A DNA stretch of 30,076 nucleotides from Dictyoglomaceae bacterium (GTDB taxonomy: Bacteria; Dictyoglomota; Dictyoglomia; Dictyoglomales; Dictyoglomaceae), in assembly GCA_026417425.1 (NCBI GenBank), contig JAOADF010000065.1, positions 1-30,076 of the forward strand. The letters are read 5' to 3'. The position numbers and the translations under genes are program-made. The notes beneath the pieces were generated by a model. That model searched no databases. It worked only from the letters and a program-made list of their open reading frames with translations, and was not told the DNA's origin. How positions within the stretch are numbered: position 1 is the first letter of the stretch; each line of letters opens with the position of its first letter. This document shows positions 17,752-24,498 of the stretch, piece after piece.

Positions 17752-18009
17752 TTATCGGAGTCTCCCTAATAGAGGATTAGCAAAGAGTAAAATTAAGGAA
17801 ATTGTTAATGTAAAAATAACTATGGTCTCAATAAAAGCTAAGGCAAAAAGAAGCATTCTATTAATTTGATCTCCTGCTTCTGGCTGACGGGCAACACTTT
17901 CAAAGGCAGAAGAGGCAGCATTTCCCTGCGCTCTTGTAGCAAACATGCCTACTAACGCTATGGATAAACCTGATATAATTATAGAAACAATAATAACCCA
18001 TTCTATCAT
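17752..18009 (-). CDS. atpE: ATP synthase c subunit (rotor ring)
   Basis: An 85-residue hairpin of two membrane helices with the polar loop Arg41-Gln42-Pro43 in 'ESVARQPEA'. The ion-carrying Glu61 is in 'FIETIVIF'. Gln28 in helix 1 ('RAQGNAAS') lies 33 residues before Glu61, the same spacing as Gln32 and Glu65 of the sodium-translocating Ilyobacter c ring. Thr62 follows Glu61 where that protein has Ser66. Tyr70 and Thr67 are replaced by Phe66 and Ile63. A ring of such subunits rotates in the membrane. GGAGG 8 bases before the ATG is strong, as expected for a subunit needed in many copies. Confidence 0.97.
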   Translation of the reverse strand: MIEWVIIVSIIISGLSIALVGMFATRAQGNAASSAFESVARQPEAGDQINRMLLFALAFIETIVIFTLTISLILLFANPLLGRLR

Positions 18010-18021
18010 GATAAACCTCCT

Positions 18022-18678
18022 TTACTCTTCAAATACTGAAGCCAAATAAGCGGCTGAAAGGGTAGTAAAGATTAATGCCTGAATAAATCCCATGAACATG
18101 GAAAGAGCCATTATAGGGACAGGAACAATTAATGGGGCAAGTAAAGAGATTATAGCTAATACGATATGCTCCCCGGTAATATTTCCAAAGAGACGTAAAG
18201 CAAGGGAAACAGGTCGAGTTATCTGCTCCAGAATATTAATAGGAAGAAAAAGGGGAGAAGGAGAAATAAAATTTTTTAGATATTTTTTCCCCTTTTCTTT
18301 AATTGCCACATATTGAATATATACAATGGTTCCAATGGCCAATCCAATAGTTACATTTAAATCAGAAGTAGGAGAAGTAAAACCTGGGATAAGTCCTGAC
18401 CAGTTTGAAAGAAGAATAAAAAGAAATAGAGTTGAAAAGAAAGGAAAATATTTTAAAGATTTTTCTTCTCCCAAAAATCCTCCTAAATATCTTTGAAACA
18501 TCTCAATAAGAGCTTCAACTAAGCTCTGTCGCTTTTTTACAATTTCTTCTTGAGGTTTGTAAGAAAGCCAAAAGCTTATAATTAATACCAAAATACTTAT
18601 AACCTGTAAGCTTAGAAGGGTATTTGTTACCTTAAACTCTCCTACTTCCCATATTACTCTTGGTCCAATTTCCTCCAT
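18022..18678 (-). CDS. atpB: ATP synthase a subunit
   Basis: A 218-residue integral membrane stator subunit with five or six helices. The essential Arg162 lies in 'PVSLALRLFGNITGEH', and the last helix 'FIQALIFTTLSAAYLA' carries the conserved Gln200. Other family features are 'FFSTLFLFILLSNWSGLIPG' and 'SDLNVTIGLAI'. The a subunit forms the ion half-channels against the c ring. The ATG overlaps the stop of the AtpI-like gene by one base (TAATG); atpE follows after 12 bases. Confidence 0.96.
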   Translation of the reverse strand: MEEIGPRVIWEVGEFKVTNTLLSLQVISILVLIISFWLSYKPQEEIVKKRQSLVEALIEMFQRYLGGFLGEEKSLKYFPFFSTLFLFILLSNWSGLIPGFTSPTSDLNVTIGLAIGTIVYIQYVAIKEKGKKYLKNFISPSPLFLPINILEQITRPVSLALRLFGNITGEHIVLAIISLLAPLIVPVPIMALSMFMGFIQALIFTTLSAAYLASVFEE

Positions 18679-19007
18679 TATTTTTTTTCCTTCCAGATCT
18701 TAAAGATCATAAACCATTGTCCCACCAAATATCCTAAAAGAAAAAGCAGAACTCCTAAAAGCTCTGCCTTGAGACTCATTAAAAATAAAATAATTAATAC
18801 TATATATCTTCCTAACACATTACTTCTATACTTATTTATTCCATACCTTTTTATATTTTCTGCCAACCAACAAATAGAAATTATACTCCCAGAAAAACCA
18901 AAAGTCAAAGAAGAGATATAAGGATAAATAAGATAAAATCCCAATCCGATTAATAAAATAATTATTGCTATTTTTACATATTTATCGCAAGATTCTAAAG
19001 ATGTCAC
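18678..19007 (-). CDS. atpI: AtpI-like ATP synthase accessory membrane protein
   Basis: I start this gene at a GTG at 19005-19007, giving 109 residues with four hydrophobic segments and a basic middle ('WLAENIKRYGINKYRSN'). An ATG further upstream (19106) would overlap atpZ by 125 bases, whereas the GTG overlaps by 26 bases and has GGGTGGGA before it. AtpI proteins are poorly conserved and help assemble the c ring or take up magnesium; position between atpZ and atpB is the main reason for the call. Sequence resemblance alone would be weak. Confidence 0.7.
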   Translation of the reverse strand: MTSLESCDKYVKIAIIILLIGLGFYLIYPYISSLTFGFSGSIISICWLAENIKRYGINKYRSNVLGRYIVLIILFLMSLKAELLGVLLFLLGYLVGQWFMIFKIWKEKK

Positions 19008-19185
19008 GGAATCCCACCCAAATTCCCAAAGCAATTCCTGCAAGAAGAAAAACAGGAGAAGTATCAAAAATTTTATCAAGATAATATCCCAAAAATATTC
19101 CCACAAGAAGGGATGCTAAGACACTTGTTCCTAGAGAAAAGGCAATATTAAATATCTCCCAGGGAGATTTTGGTTTTTTCCTCAT
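18982..19185 (-). CDS. atpZ: AtpZ-like small ATP synthase-associated membrane protein
   Basis: A 67-residue protein with two membrane helices (about 15-35 and 42-58) and a basic N-terminus 'MRKKPKSPWEIF'. The pattern 'LGTSVLASLLVGIFLGYYLD' followed by a short loop and 'LLAGIALGIWVGFRDIFRI' is typical of the AtpZ (ATPase_gene1) family that opens many atp operons, and that acts with AtpI. It starts with an ATG sharing ATGA with the yqeY stop codon and overlaps the AtpI-like gene by 26 bases. Confidence 0.85.
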   Translation of the reverse strand: MRKKPKSPWEIFNIAFSLGTSVLASLLVGIFLGYYLDKIFDTSPVFLLAGIALGIWVGFRDIFRILR

Positions 19186-19637
19186 TTACTCTTTAATAAT
19201 TCCTCTACTATCTTTTTAATTCTTTCACCTTCTGCTTTCCCTTTCAATTCTGACATTGCGAGCTTCATCACTTTCCCTAAATCCTTTATATCCTTTGCTT
19301 CTACTTCTTCTATTATTCTTTTTAAAATATCCTCTAAATCCTCATCAGATAATTGCTCTGGAAGATATCCTTCTAAAATTTTTAACTCCCTTTCTTCCTT
19401 CTCTGCAAGATCAAATCTTTCTCCCTTTTTATAAAGTTCAATAGCTTCCTTTCTCTTTTTTATCTCCTTATTTATTACATCTATCACATCTTCATCGGTC
19501 ATTTCTTTCCCCTTTTCTCTTAGATCAATTTCTCTATATTTTATAGCGGAACGAAGAAAACTTAATACTTCTACTCTAAAGGAATCTTTATTTTTAACTG
19601 CATTAAGATAATCCTTTGTAATCTTTTCATATAGCAT
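19182..19637 (-). CDS. yqeY: YqeY/GatB-related protein
   Basis: A 151-residue protein of the YqeY family, which corresponds to the C-terminal tRNA-binding tail domain of GatB. Typical segments are 'RVEVLSFLRSAIKYREIDLR', 'ELKILEGYLPEQLSDEDLED' and the closing 'LKGKAEGERIKKIVEELL'. The protein is highly charged and helical. Its function is not settled; a role with amidotransferase or tRNA is inferred from the GatB relationship. AAGGAGGAGAATTT precedes the ATG. It is coupled to atpZ by a 4-base overlap and sits 12 bases after the GNAT gene, an unusual companion for an ATP synthase operon. Confidence 0.93.
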   Translation of the reverse strand: MLYEKITKDYLNAVKNKDSFRVEVLSFLRSAIKYREIDLREKGKEMTDEDVIDVINKEIKKRKEAIELYKKGERFDLAEKEERELKILEGYLPEQLSDEDLEDILKRIIEEVEAKDIKDLGKVMKLAMSELKGKAEGERIKKIVEELLKSK

Positions 19638-19649
19638 AAATTCTCCTCC

Positions 19650-20210
19650 TTATATAGTTATAAAGAACTCCTTTCTTAGGATTGAATAAAGCTTAGTATC
19701 CCAATAATTTCCCCTTATGAAAATATCTTCCCTCAAAATTCCTTCAAACTTCATTCCCACTTTTTGCATTACCCTTTCCGAGGCAATATTTTCAATAATA
19801 CATCTTGCCTGTATTCTGTTTAAAAACATTTTCTCAAATCCAAATTTTATTATTTCCTTTACTGCTTCAGTCATTAATCCCCTTTTCCAGTATTTTCTTG
19901 ATAGAACATATCCAATTTCTGCTTTAGAATTTTTTCTATCCCACCAAACATAACCACAAGTTCCAATTAATTTTCTATTCTCTTTAAATTCTATTCCCCA
20001 ATCTCCATACCCTTCTCTTTCATACTTAATTAGCATAAATTCAATAAATCTTACAGAATCTTCAATGGATTTGTGAGGCTCCCAAGAAAGATATTTTGTT
20101 ATTTCTTTATCCTTTGCATATTCAAAAAGATCCTCTGCATCGGAAAGAGAAATTTTTCTTAAAATAAGATGTGGAGTTTCTAATACAGGAAAGTTATCAA
20201 ATATCCTCAT
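19650..20210 (-). CDS. GNAT-family acetyltransferase (RimJ/RimL type)
   Basis: A 186-residue protein with the RimJ/RimL-like fold: 'ETPHLILRKISLSDAEDLFE' at the N-terminus, 'GDWGIEFKENRKLIGTCGYV', and the acetyl-CoA pyrophosphate loop 'SRKYWKRGLMTEAVKEII' near residues 104-121, then 'NIASERVMQKVGMKFEG'. Such enzymes transfer acetyl from acetyl-CoA to protein N-termini, side chains or small amines; the substrate cannot be told here. The gene overlaps the deacetylase-family gene upstream by 14 bases, so the two are translationally coupled. Confidence 0.92.
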   Translation of the reverse strand: MRIFDNFPVLETPHLILRKISLSDAEDLFEYAKDKEITKYLSWEPHKSIEDSVRFIEFMLIKYEREGYGDWGIEFKENRKLIGTCGYVWWDRKNSKAEIGYVLSRKYWKRGLMTEAVKEIIKFGFEKMFLNRIQARCIIENIASERVMQKVGMKFEGILREDIFIRGNYWDTKLYSILRKEFFITI

Positions 20211-21150
20211 TTATTACTTTCAGTATTCTTAGCCATCCATTTTTTGTATTTTCTGGATTATATCCCCCTCCACCTAATATTAAAAGTCTTCCCTCACATA
20301 TACTATGAGCTAATTTATGAATTCCTGAAATAAATTTTTCATAGCCTTCATAGGTATAATTTAAATGAGTTATTGGATCATTCTGAAGTCCATCCACTCC
20401 TGCCTGAAGTATAATAAGTTCTGTTTTAAACTCCATAGAGAAATCTTCCACTTCTTTTAAGGCGGATAATAAATCTTCATCAGAAGATCCTGGAAGAAGA
20501 GGTATGTTTAGTTTTGTTCCAAAGGCATCCTTGTCTCCTCTCTCATTTCTTCTACCTGTTCCTGGATAGAGAAATCTTCCATCCTCATGAATATCCACAA
20601 TATATAAGAAGGGATCATCTAAAAACTCATAAAATACACCATCTCCATGATGGGCATCCATGTCTACATATAGTATTTCCCTAACTTTATAATCTCTTCT
20701 TGCCTTATTAATTGCAACTCCAATATCATTGAATATACAAAAACCTCCTGCACGATCTTTTCTTGCATGGTGGAGTCCTGCCATGGGTATGAAGATATGT
20801 CTATATTTTTCCTTAAATAATAATTCTAATCCCTTTAACGTGGCTCCAACTACATAAGATGCAGATTCAAAACATCCGGGATATGCAGGGGTATCTCCAT
20901 AATCTAAAAATCCTACTCCTTCTTTTGATTTCTTTTTCACAAAATCTACATAATCCTTTGTATGAAAAAGGAGAAGATCGGATTCTTTTGCCAAACTAGG
21001 AGGAAAAACCTTTATTTTTTTATCCTCGATAATCTTTTTAAACTCATTCCAAAAAGATTCTAGTCTTTTCCGATTCATGGGATGATCGCCTGGAAAGGAA
21101 TAATTCAATAGCTCTTCACCAAAAATTACTGCGTTATAACCTTCTGACAA
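20197..21150 (-). CDS. Histone-deacetylase-family (AcuC-like) deacetylase
   Basis: A 317-residue zinc-dependent arginase-fold deacetylase. The catalytic pair His127-His128 is in 'MAGLHHARKDRAGGFCIFND'. The zinc ligands are Asp165 and His167 in 'YVDMDAHHGDGV', and Asp253 in 'LQAGVDGLQND'. The transition-state Tyr297 is in 'LGGGGYNPEN'. All residues needed for activity are present. Bacterial members deacetylate lysines of enzymes such as acetyl-CoA synthetase, or act on acetylated polyamines. The start is a TTG (21148-21150) behind GGAGGGAAGAAGGA; no ATG fits. It is followed by an overlapping acetyltransferase gene. Substrate is unknown. Confidence 0.93.
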   Translation of the reverse strand: MSEGYNAVIFGEELLNYSFPGDHPMNRKRLESFWNEFKKIIEDKKIKVFPPSLAKESDLLLFHTKDYVDFVKKKSKEGVGFLDYGDTPAYPGCFESASYVVGATLKGLELLFKEKYRHIFIPMAGLHHARKDRAGGFCIFNDIGVAINKARRDYKVREILYVDMDAHHGDGVFYEFLDDPFLYIVDIHEDGRFLYPGTGRRNERGDKDAFGTKLNIPLLPGSSDEDLLSALKEVEDFSMEFKTELIILQAGVDGLQNDPITHLNYTYEGYEKFISGIHKLAHSICEGRLLILGGGGYNPENTKNGWLRILKVINEDI

Positions 21151-21234
21151 TCCTTCTTCCCTCCTTCCTTAATAAATAGTTTCAATTTCCTCTTTTTATA
21201 GAAAGGATATTCCTCATCTACATAAAAATAATTT

Positions 21235-22194
21235 TTAACCTTCAGCCCCTAAGGTTATGGAAAGATTAACTAATTTGTTATCTCTTATAACCTTTAAAAT
21301 TACCTTTGTTCCTGGAGGAGTATGACTAAGAATTTTATGTAAGTCATCGATATTATTAATAACTTCTCCTTCGATTCCTACGACTACATCTTGAGGTTGC
21401 AATCCCCCTTTACTTGCAGGACTGAAGGGAGCAACCCTTACTATATAAACTCCTCCCTCTTGCTGAAGAGAGAGTATATCTCTAATTCTTTGAGGTAATA
21501 TAACACTTTGTCCAATAATTCCAAGATAACTTCTTCTCACCCTTCCTTCCTTTATCAAAAGACCTACAATCCATTTAGCTGTATTTATGGGTATAGAAAA
21601 ACATATTCCTTGAGCTCCTTGAATTATAGCAGTATTAACTCCTATGGCCTTTCCATATATATCTACCAAAGGTCCCCCTGAACTTCCTGGATTCAAAGGA
21701 GCATCAGTTTGGATAATATTATCCATCAAATGTCCACTAAAACTTCTTAAAGACCTTCCTAAGGCACTTATAACACCACTGGTCACACTATGCCCAAATC
21801 CTAAGGGATTTCCTATGGCCATAACAGGCTGTCCCACCTTTATGGTATCGGAATCTCCAAACTCAAGCATAGGTAAATCCCTTTCAGGAATTCTTACCAC
21901 TGCAAGATCCGTTTGGGGATCTTCTCCTACCATTTCCGCTGTGAACTGTCTCCTATCCGCTAAAGTTACTATTAATTTATTTGCTTGATGGGTTACATGA
22001 CTATTGGTAAGAATATAACCATCGGGAGTAAAAATAAATCCCGATGCCACCCCTTTTACTTCTTGAAATCCTGTAAAAAAGGAAAATCCAACAGCCTGAC
22101 TTATATCAATATTTACCACTGCTGGACTAACCTTTTCTATTACCTTTACTATAGCTTGAGAATAAGCCTCCAATATCCTTTCAAAATTTTCCAT
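21235..22194 (-). CDS. HtrA/DegP-like serine protease with one PDZ domain, no signal peptide
   Basis: A 319-residue trypsin-like protease. The triad is His66 ('ILTNSHVTHQ'), Asp96 ('DPQTDLAVVRI') and Ser172 ('LNPGSSGGPLVD'). A PDZ domain follows at about 225-315 ('GGVYIVRVAPFSPASKGGLQ'). Most HtrA proteins begin with a signal peptide or membrane anchor; this one starts 'MENFERILEAYSQAIVKVIE', an amphipathic helix with neither. The ATG has GGAGGAG 3 bases upstream, and the preceding gene ends 14 bases inside, so the short start is well supported. It may therefore act in the cytoplasm, or leave by an unusual route. The 84 bases after its stop hold no convincing terminator. Confidence 0.93.
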   Translation of the reverse strand: MENFERILEAYSQAIVKVIEKVSPAVVNIDISQAVGFSFFTGFQEVKGVASGFIFTPDGYILTNSHVTHQANKLIVTLADRRQFTAEMVGEDPQTDLAVVRIPERDLPMLEFGDSDTIKVGQPVMAIGNPLGFGHSVTSGVISALGRSLRSFSGHLMDNIIQTDAPLNPGSSGGPLVDIYGKAIGVNTAIIQGAQGICFSIPINTAKWIVGLLIKEGRVRRSYLGIIGQSVILPQRIRDILSLQQEGGVYIVRVAPFSPASKGGLQPQDVVVGIEGEVINNIDDLHKILSHTPPGTKVILKVIRDNKLVNLSITLGAEG

Positions 22195-23086
22195 CTTCTC
22201 CTCCTATTATCCACTCCACTATATATTTTATACTTTTTTCTAAAACATCAAGATGATCAGTATCCTCTAAAAGGTTAAAAGATCTATTTTCTCCTTTATA
22301 AGTGTTAAATACCTTTTCTATATCTTTCTTTTCGAGAAACTCATCCTTATCTCCGATAATAATAAGCATAGGGAGTTTTATATTTTCCCATATGGCCTTT
22401 ATATTAGAAGGAAAAACTGCTCTGAAAAAGGCAAAAGAATAGTTTGTCACTAATAAAGGGTCCTTTATCTCTTGAGGAAGTTCAAAGGAAATAATTCTAA
22501 AATGGGGAAATACGGGAGAAAGAAATTGAAAAAATCTTGATATGTTTTTTTGTTTTAGTAAATCTTTGCTCTTGGGAGAGATATTCTCAATAGGTAATCC
22601 TCCTGCAATCAGTATTAATCCTGAAGGATACAAGGTTAATTCTCTGACATATTTTAAAGTTATGCCTGCTCCCATACTATGACCACCTAAATATATAGGA
22701 AGTAGAGGATTTTCCTTCAAGACCAACTGATAAAAAATTCCCAAATCATGGACAAAGGTTAATGTATCAGGAGCATCTCCCCTTTTTCCTTCAGAGTTTC
22801 CATGTCCCCTTAAATCAGGAATATAGACCTTTATTCCATGTTTTGCTAATTCTTTGGCAAAGGGAAGATAATATTTCCCATAGGTAACTATTCCGTGAAC
22901 AAAGATCAAAACCCCCTTGGGATTTTCAGGAGAGACAACTCTGTAAGCTAATTTCTTTCCATCTAAGGCTTTATAATAAAAAACATTATCAGGAATATTT
23001 TTAACATCTTCCACAAATTTTTTTAAATCCATGGAAAAAAGAGGAAAGATAAGAAGAAAAATAAATAGAAAAATTTTAATCTTCAT
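22181..23086 (-). CDS. Exported alpha/beta hydrolase (monoglyceride lipase type)
   Basis: A 301-residue hydrolase with an N-terminal signal or anchor (residues 1-18, a Phe/Leu/Ile core). The oxyanion stretch is 'VLIFVHGIVTYGKYY', the nucleophile Ser137 is in 'LGGHSMGAG', the acid is probably Asp248 in 'IIGDKDEFLE', and the base is His278 in 'EDTDHLDVLE'. 'YIPDLRGHGNSEGKRGDAPD' is typical of serine aminopeptidase/monoglyceride lipase-like (Hydrolase_4) proteins. It likely cleaves an ester of lipid type at the cell envelope; the exact substrate is unknown. It overlaps the reductase gene upstream by 11 bases and the protease gene downstream by 14. Confidence 0.88.
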   Translation of the reverse strand: MKIKIFLFIFLLIFPLFSMDLKKFVEDVKNIPDNVFYYKALDGKKLAYRVVSPENPKGVLIFVHGIVTYGKYYLPFAKELAKHGIKVYIPDLRGHGNSEGKRGDAPDTLTFVHDLGIFYQLVLKENPLLPIYLGGHSMGAGITLKYVRELTLYPSGLILIAGGLPIENISPKSKDLLKQKNISRFFQFLSPVFPHFRIISFELPQEIKDPLLVTNYSFAFFRAVFPSNIKAIWENIKLPMLIIIGDKDEFLEKKDIEKVFNTYKGENRSFNLLEDTDHLDVLEKSIKYIVEWIIGGEDGKF

Positions 23087-24263
23087 CTATTAATTCCTTC
23101 CTCCCCTCCAAAATCCTTTTTTCCCTAATAAAATTTTGAATCTTATTAACATACTTTCTTTTATCTCCCAAAAGTATTGCTCCTACAATTACCCTTTCCT
23201 TTAACACTAATTTTCTATAAAAACCTCTCTCTTCATCTTTCTTTATTATAACCTCAAAACCTTTCTCCTTTGGAGGATCAATCTCTCCTATGGATGTAAG
23301 ATCGATTCCTGTTACCTTTAATGTATTTGAGGGAATAGTTCCCTTATATTCGATTTTCTCTCCTATCATATTTTTTCCTGCAACAAGGGATTGTTCCAAG
23401 GAAGCGGGAATAATTCCATATATTCTTCCATTAAATTCTACACAATCCCCACAGGAAAAAATGTCCTTTATATTGGTCTCCATATATTCATTAACTATTA
23501 TCCCTTTATTTACTGAAATTTCGGAATTCTTTGCTAAATCAATATTAGGAATAATCCCAGCAGAAACTATAAGCAAATCTCCATATATTCTTCTTCCATC
23601 TTCCAATTCAATTCCTTTAAATTTTCCATGAGAAGATAAAATCTTTTGAGCTTTAACTCCCAAGTAAAATTCAAAATTAAATCTCTCTTCTATTTTCTTT
23701 TTTAAAATTCTTGCCCCCTCTTCATCTAATTGCTTAGGAATAAGCCTTGGAAAAAACTCTAAACCAGTAATTTTTAAGCCCCTTTGGGAAAGAGCCCTTC
23801 CTATTTCCAGTCCCAAAAGTCCGCATCCCAAAATAATTGCTTTATCTTTATCCTTTATAAAGGAAAGAATATTCTTTGCATCATCAATATTCCTTAAAGT
23901 AAAAACTCCTTCTACATTTATATTATCTAAAGGAGGTTTAAAGGGTAGAGCACCTGTTGCTATCAAAAGTTTAGCAAACTTATACTTTTCTTTATCTGTT
24001 TCCAAAATTTTTCTATTCCCGTCAATTTTTAAAGCTTTTTCTTCATATAATACTTCTATTTTATTTTTTTCATACCAAATTTTAGGATAAAAAGAAAGTT
24101 CTTCCTCCTTTATATTTCCTGCTAAGAATTCAATTATTTGAGGCCTTGAATAATAGGGATATTTTTCTTCGGTAATTATTAAGATGGGTGTTCCTTTATC
24201 CTTTTCTCTTATCACTTCTGCAGTATTTATTCCGGAGATGCCATTACCTATGATCAGATACAT
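23076..24263 (-). CDS. NAD(P)H:rubredoxin oxidoreductase (FAD-dependent)
   Basis: A 395-residue flavoprotein. The FAD-binding GxGxxG lies at residues 6-11 ('IIGNGISGINTAEVI'), 'LLIATGALPFKPP' precedes a second NAD(P)H-binding loop 'AIILGCGLLGLEIGRAL', and 'TNIKDIFSCGDCVEFNG' is the C-terminal FAD motif. The family includes NADH:rubredoxin oxidoreductase and the large subunit of nitrite reductase. The rubredoxin gene ends 11 bases upstream, which decides the call. Such a pair passes electrons from NAD(P)H through rubredoxin to oxygen- or peroxide-reducing proteins in anaerobes. The ATG follows GGGG. Confidence 0.9.
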   Translation of the reverse strand: MYLIIGNGISGINTAEVIREKDKGTPILIITEEKYPYYSRPQIIEFLAGNIKEEELSFYPKIWYEKNKIEVLYEEKALKIDGNRKILETDKEKYKFAKLLIATGALPFKPPLDNINVEGVFTLRNIDDAKNILSFIKDKDKAIILGCGLLGLEIGRALSQRGLKITGLEFFPRLIPKQLDEEGARILKKKIEERFNFEFYLGVKAQKILSSHGKFKGIELEDGRRIYGDLLIVSAGIIPNIDLAKNSEISVNKGIIVNEYMETNIKDIFSCGDCVEFNGRIYGIIPASLEQSLVAGKNMIGEKIEYKGTIPSNTLKVTGIDLTSIGEIDPPKEKGFEVIIKKDEERGFYRKLVLKERVIVGAILLGDKRKYVNKIQNFIREKRILEGRKELIDED

Positions 24264-24274
24264 AATAATTCCCC

Positions 24275-24433
24275 TTATACGGGTCTAAACATATCCTTTT
24301 CCGCACCACAAACGGGACATACCCAATCCTCGGGAAGCTCTTCAAAGGGGGTATCAGGGGGGATATCACTATCAGGATCTCCAAGGGAAGGATCATAGAT
24401 GTATCCACACACAAGACATCTATACCTTTGCAT
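24275..24433 (-). CDS. Rubredoxin
   Basis: A 52-residue protein translated by hand from ATG 24431-24433 to TAA 24275-24277. It has the two iron-binding knuckles Cys6-Leu-Val-Cys9-Gly-Tyr and Cys39-Pro-Val-Cys42-Gly, with the rubredoxin core '[17 protein letters not shown]'. A single iron held by four cysteines transfers one electron in the cytoplasm. GGAGG lies 8 bases upstream, and an extended -10 promoter precedes it. It is the first gene of a transcription unit followed by its reductase. Length and motifs are exactly those of the family. Confidence 0.97.
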   Translation of the reverse strand: MQRYRCLVCGYIYDPSLGDPDSDIPPDTPFEELPEDWVCPVCGAEKDMFRPV

Positions 24434-24470
24434 TTAAAAATCCTCCTTATTAAGAATTATTTTTGATAAA

Positions 24471-24479
24471 ATTATACCA
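24471..24479 (-). promoter_or_regulatory. Extended -10 promoter for the rubredoxin operon
   Basis: The minus strand reads TGGTATAAT (TATAAT at 24471-24476), the same extended -10 as before the surface-protein gene, and no clear -35 is needed. Transcription would start near 24464, about 31 bases before the ATG. It is the only persuasive promoter seen upstream of the genes running to atpC. Confidence 0.6.
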
Positions 24480-24498
24480 AAAATCTCAAGATTTCATA

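Noticed and set aside
19008..19106. Longer AtpI-like protein of 142 residues starting at 19106
   Set aside because: It would lie 125 bases inside atpZ in another frame; the GTG at 19007 with GGGTGGGA upstream gives a normal AtpI length.
21151..21234. Possible promoter or terminator between the HtrA-like and deacetylase genes
   Set aside because: TATAAA is present but no -35 or TG extension fits, and the only palindrome (AAAAATTATTTTT) has no GC and no loop. I see nothing firm in these 84 bases.
24484..24497. Small palindrome after lptD as a terminator
   Set aside because: AAATC and GATTT form a five-pair AT-rich stem only; too weak to call although a short T run follows.
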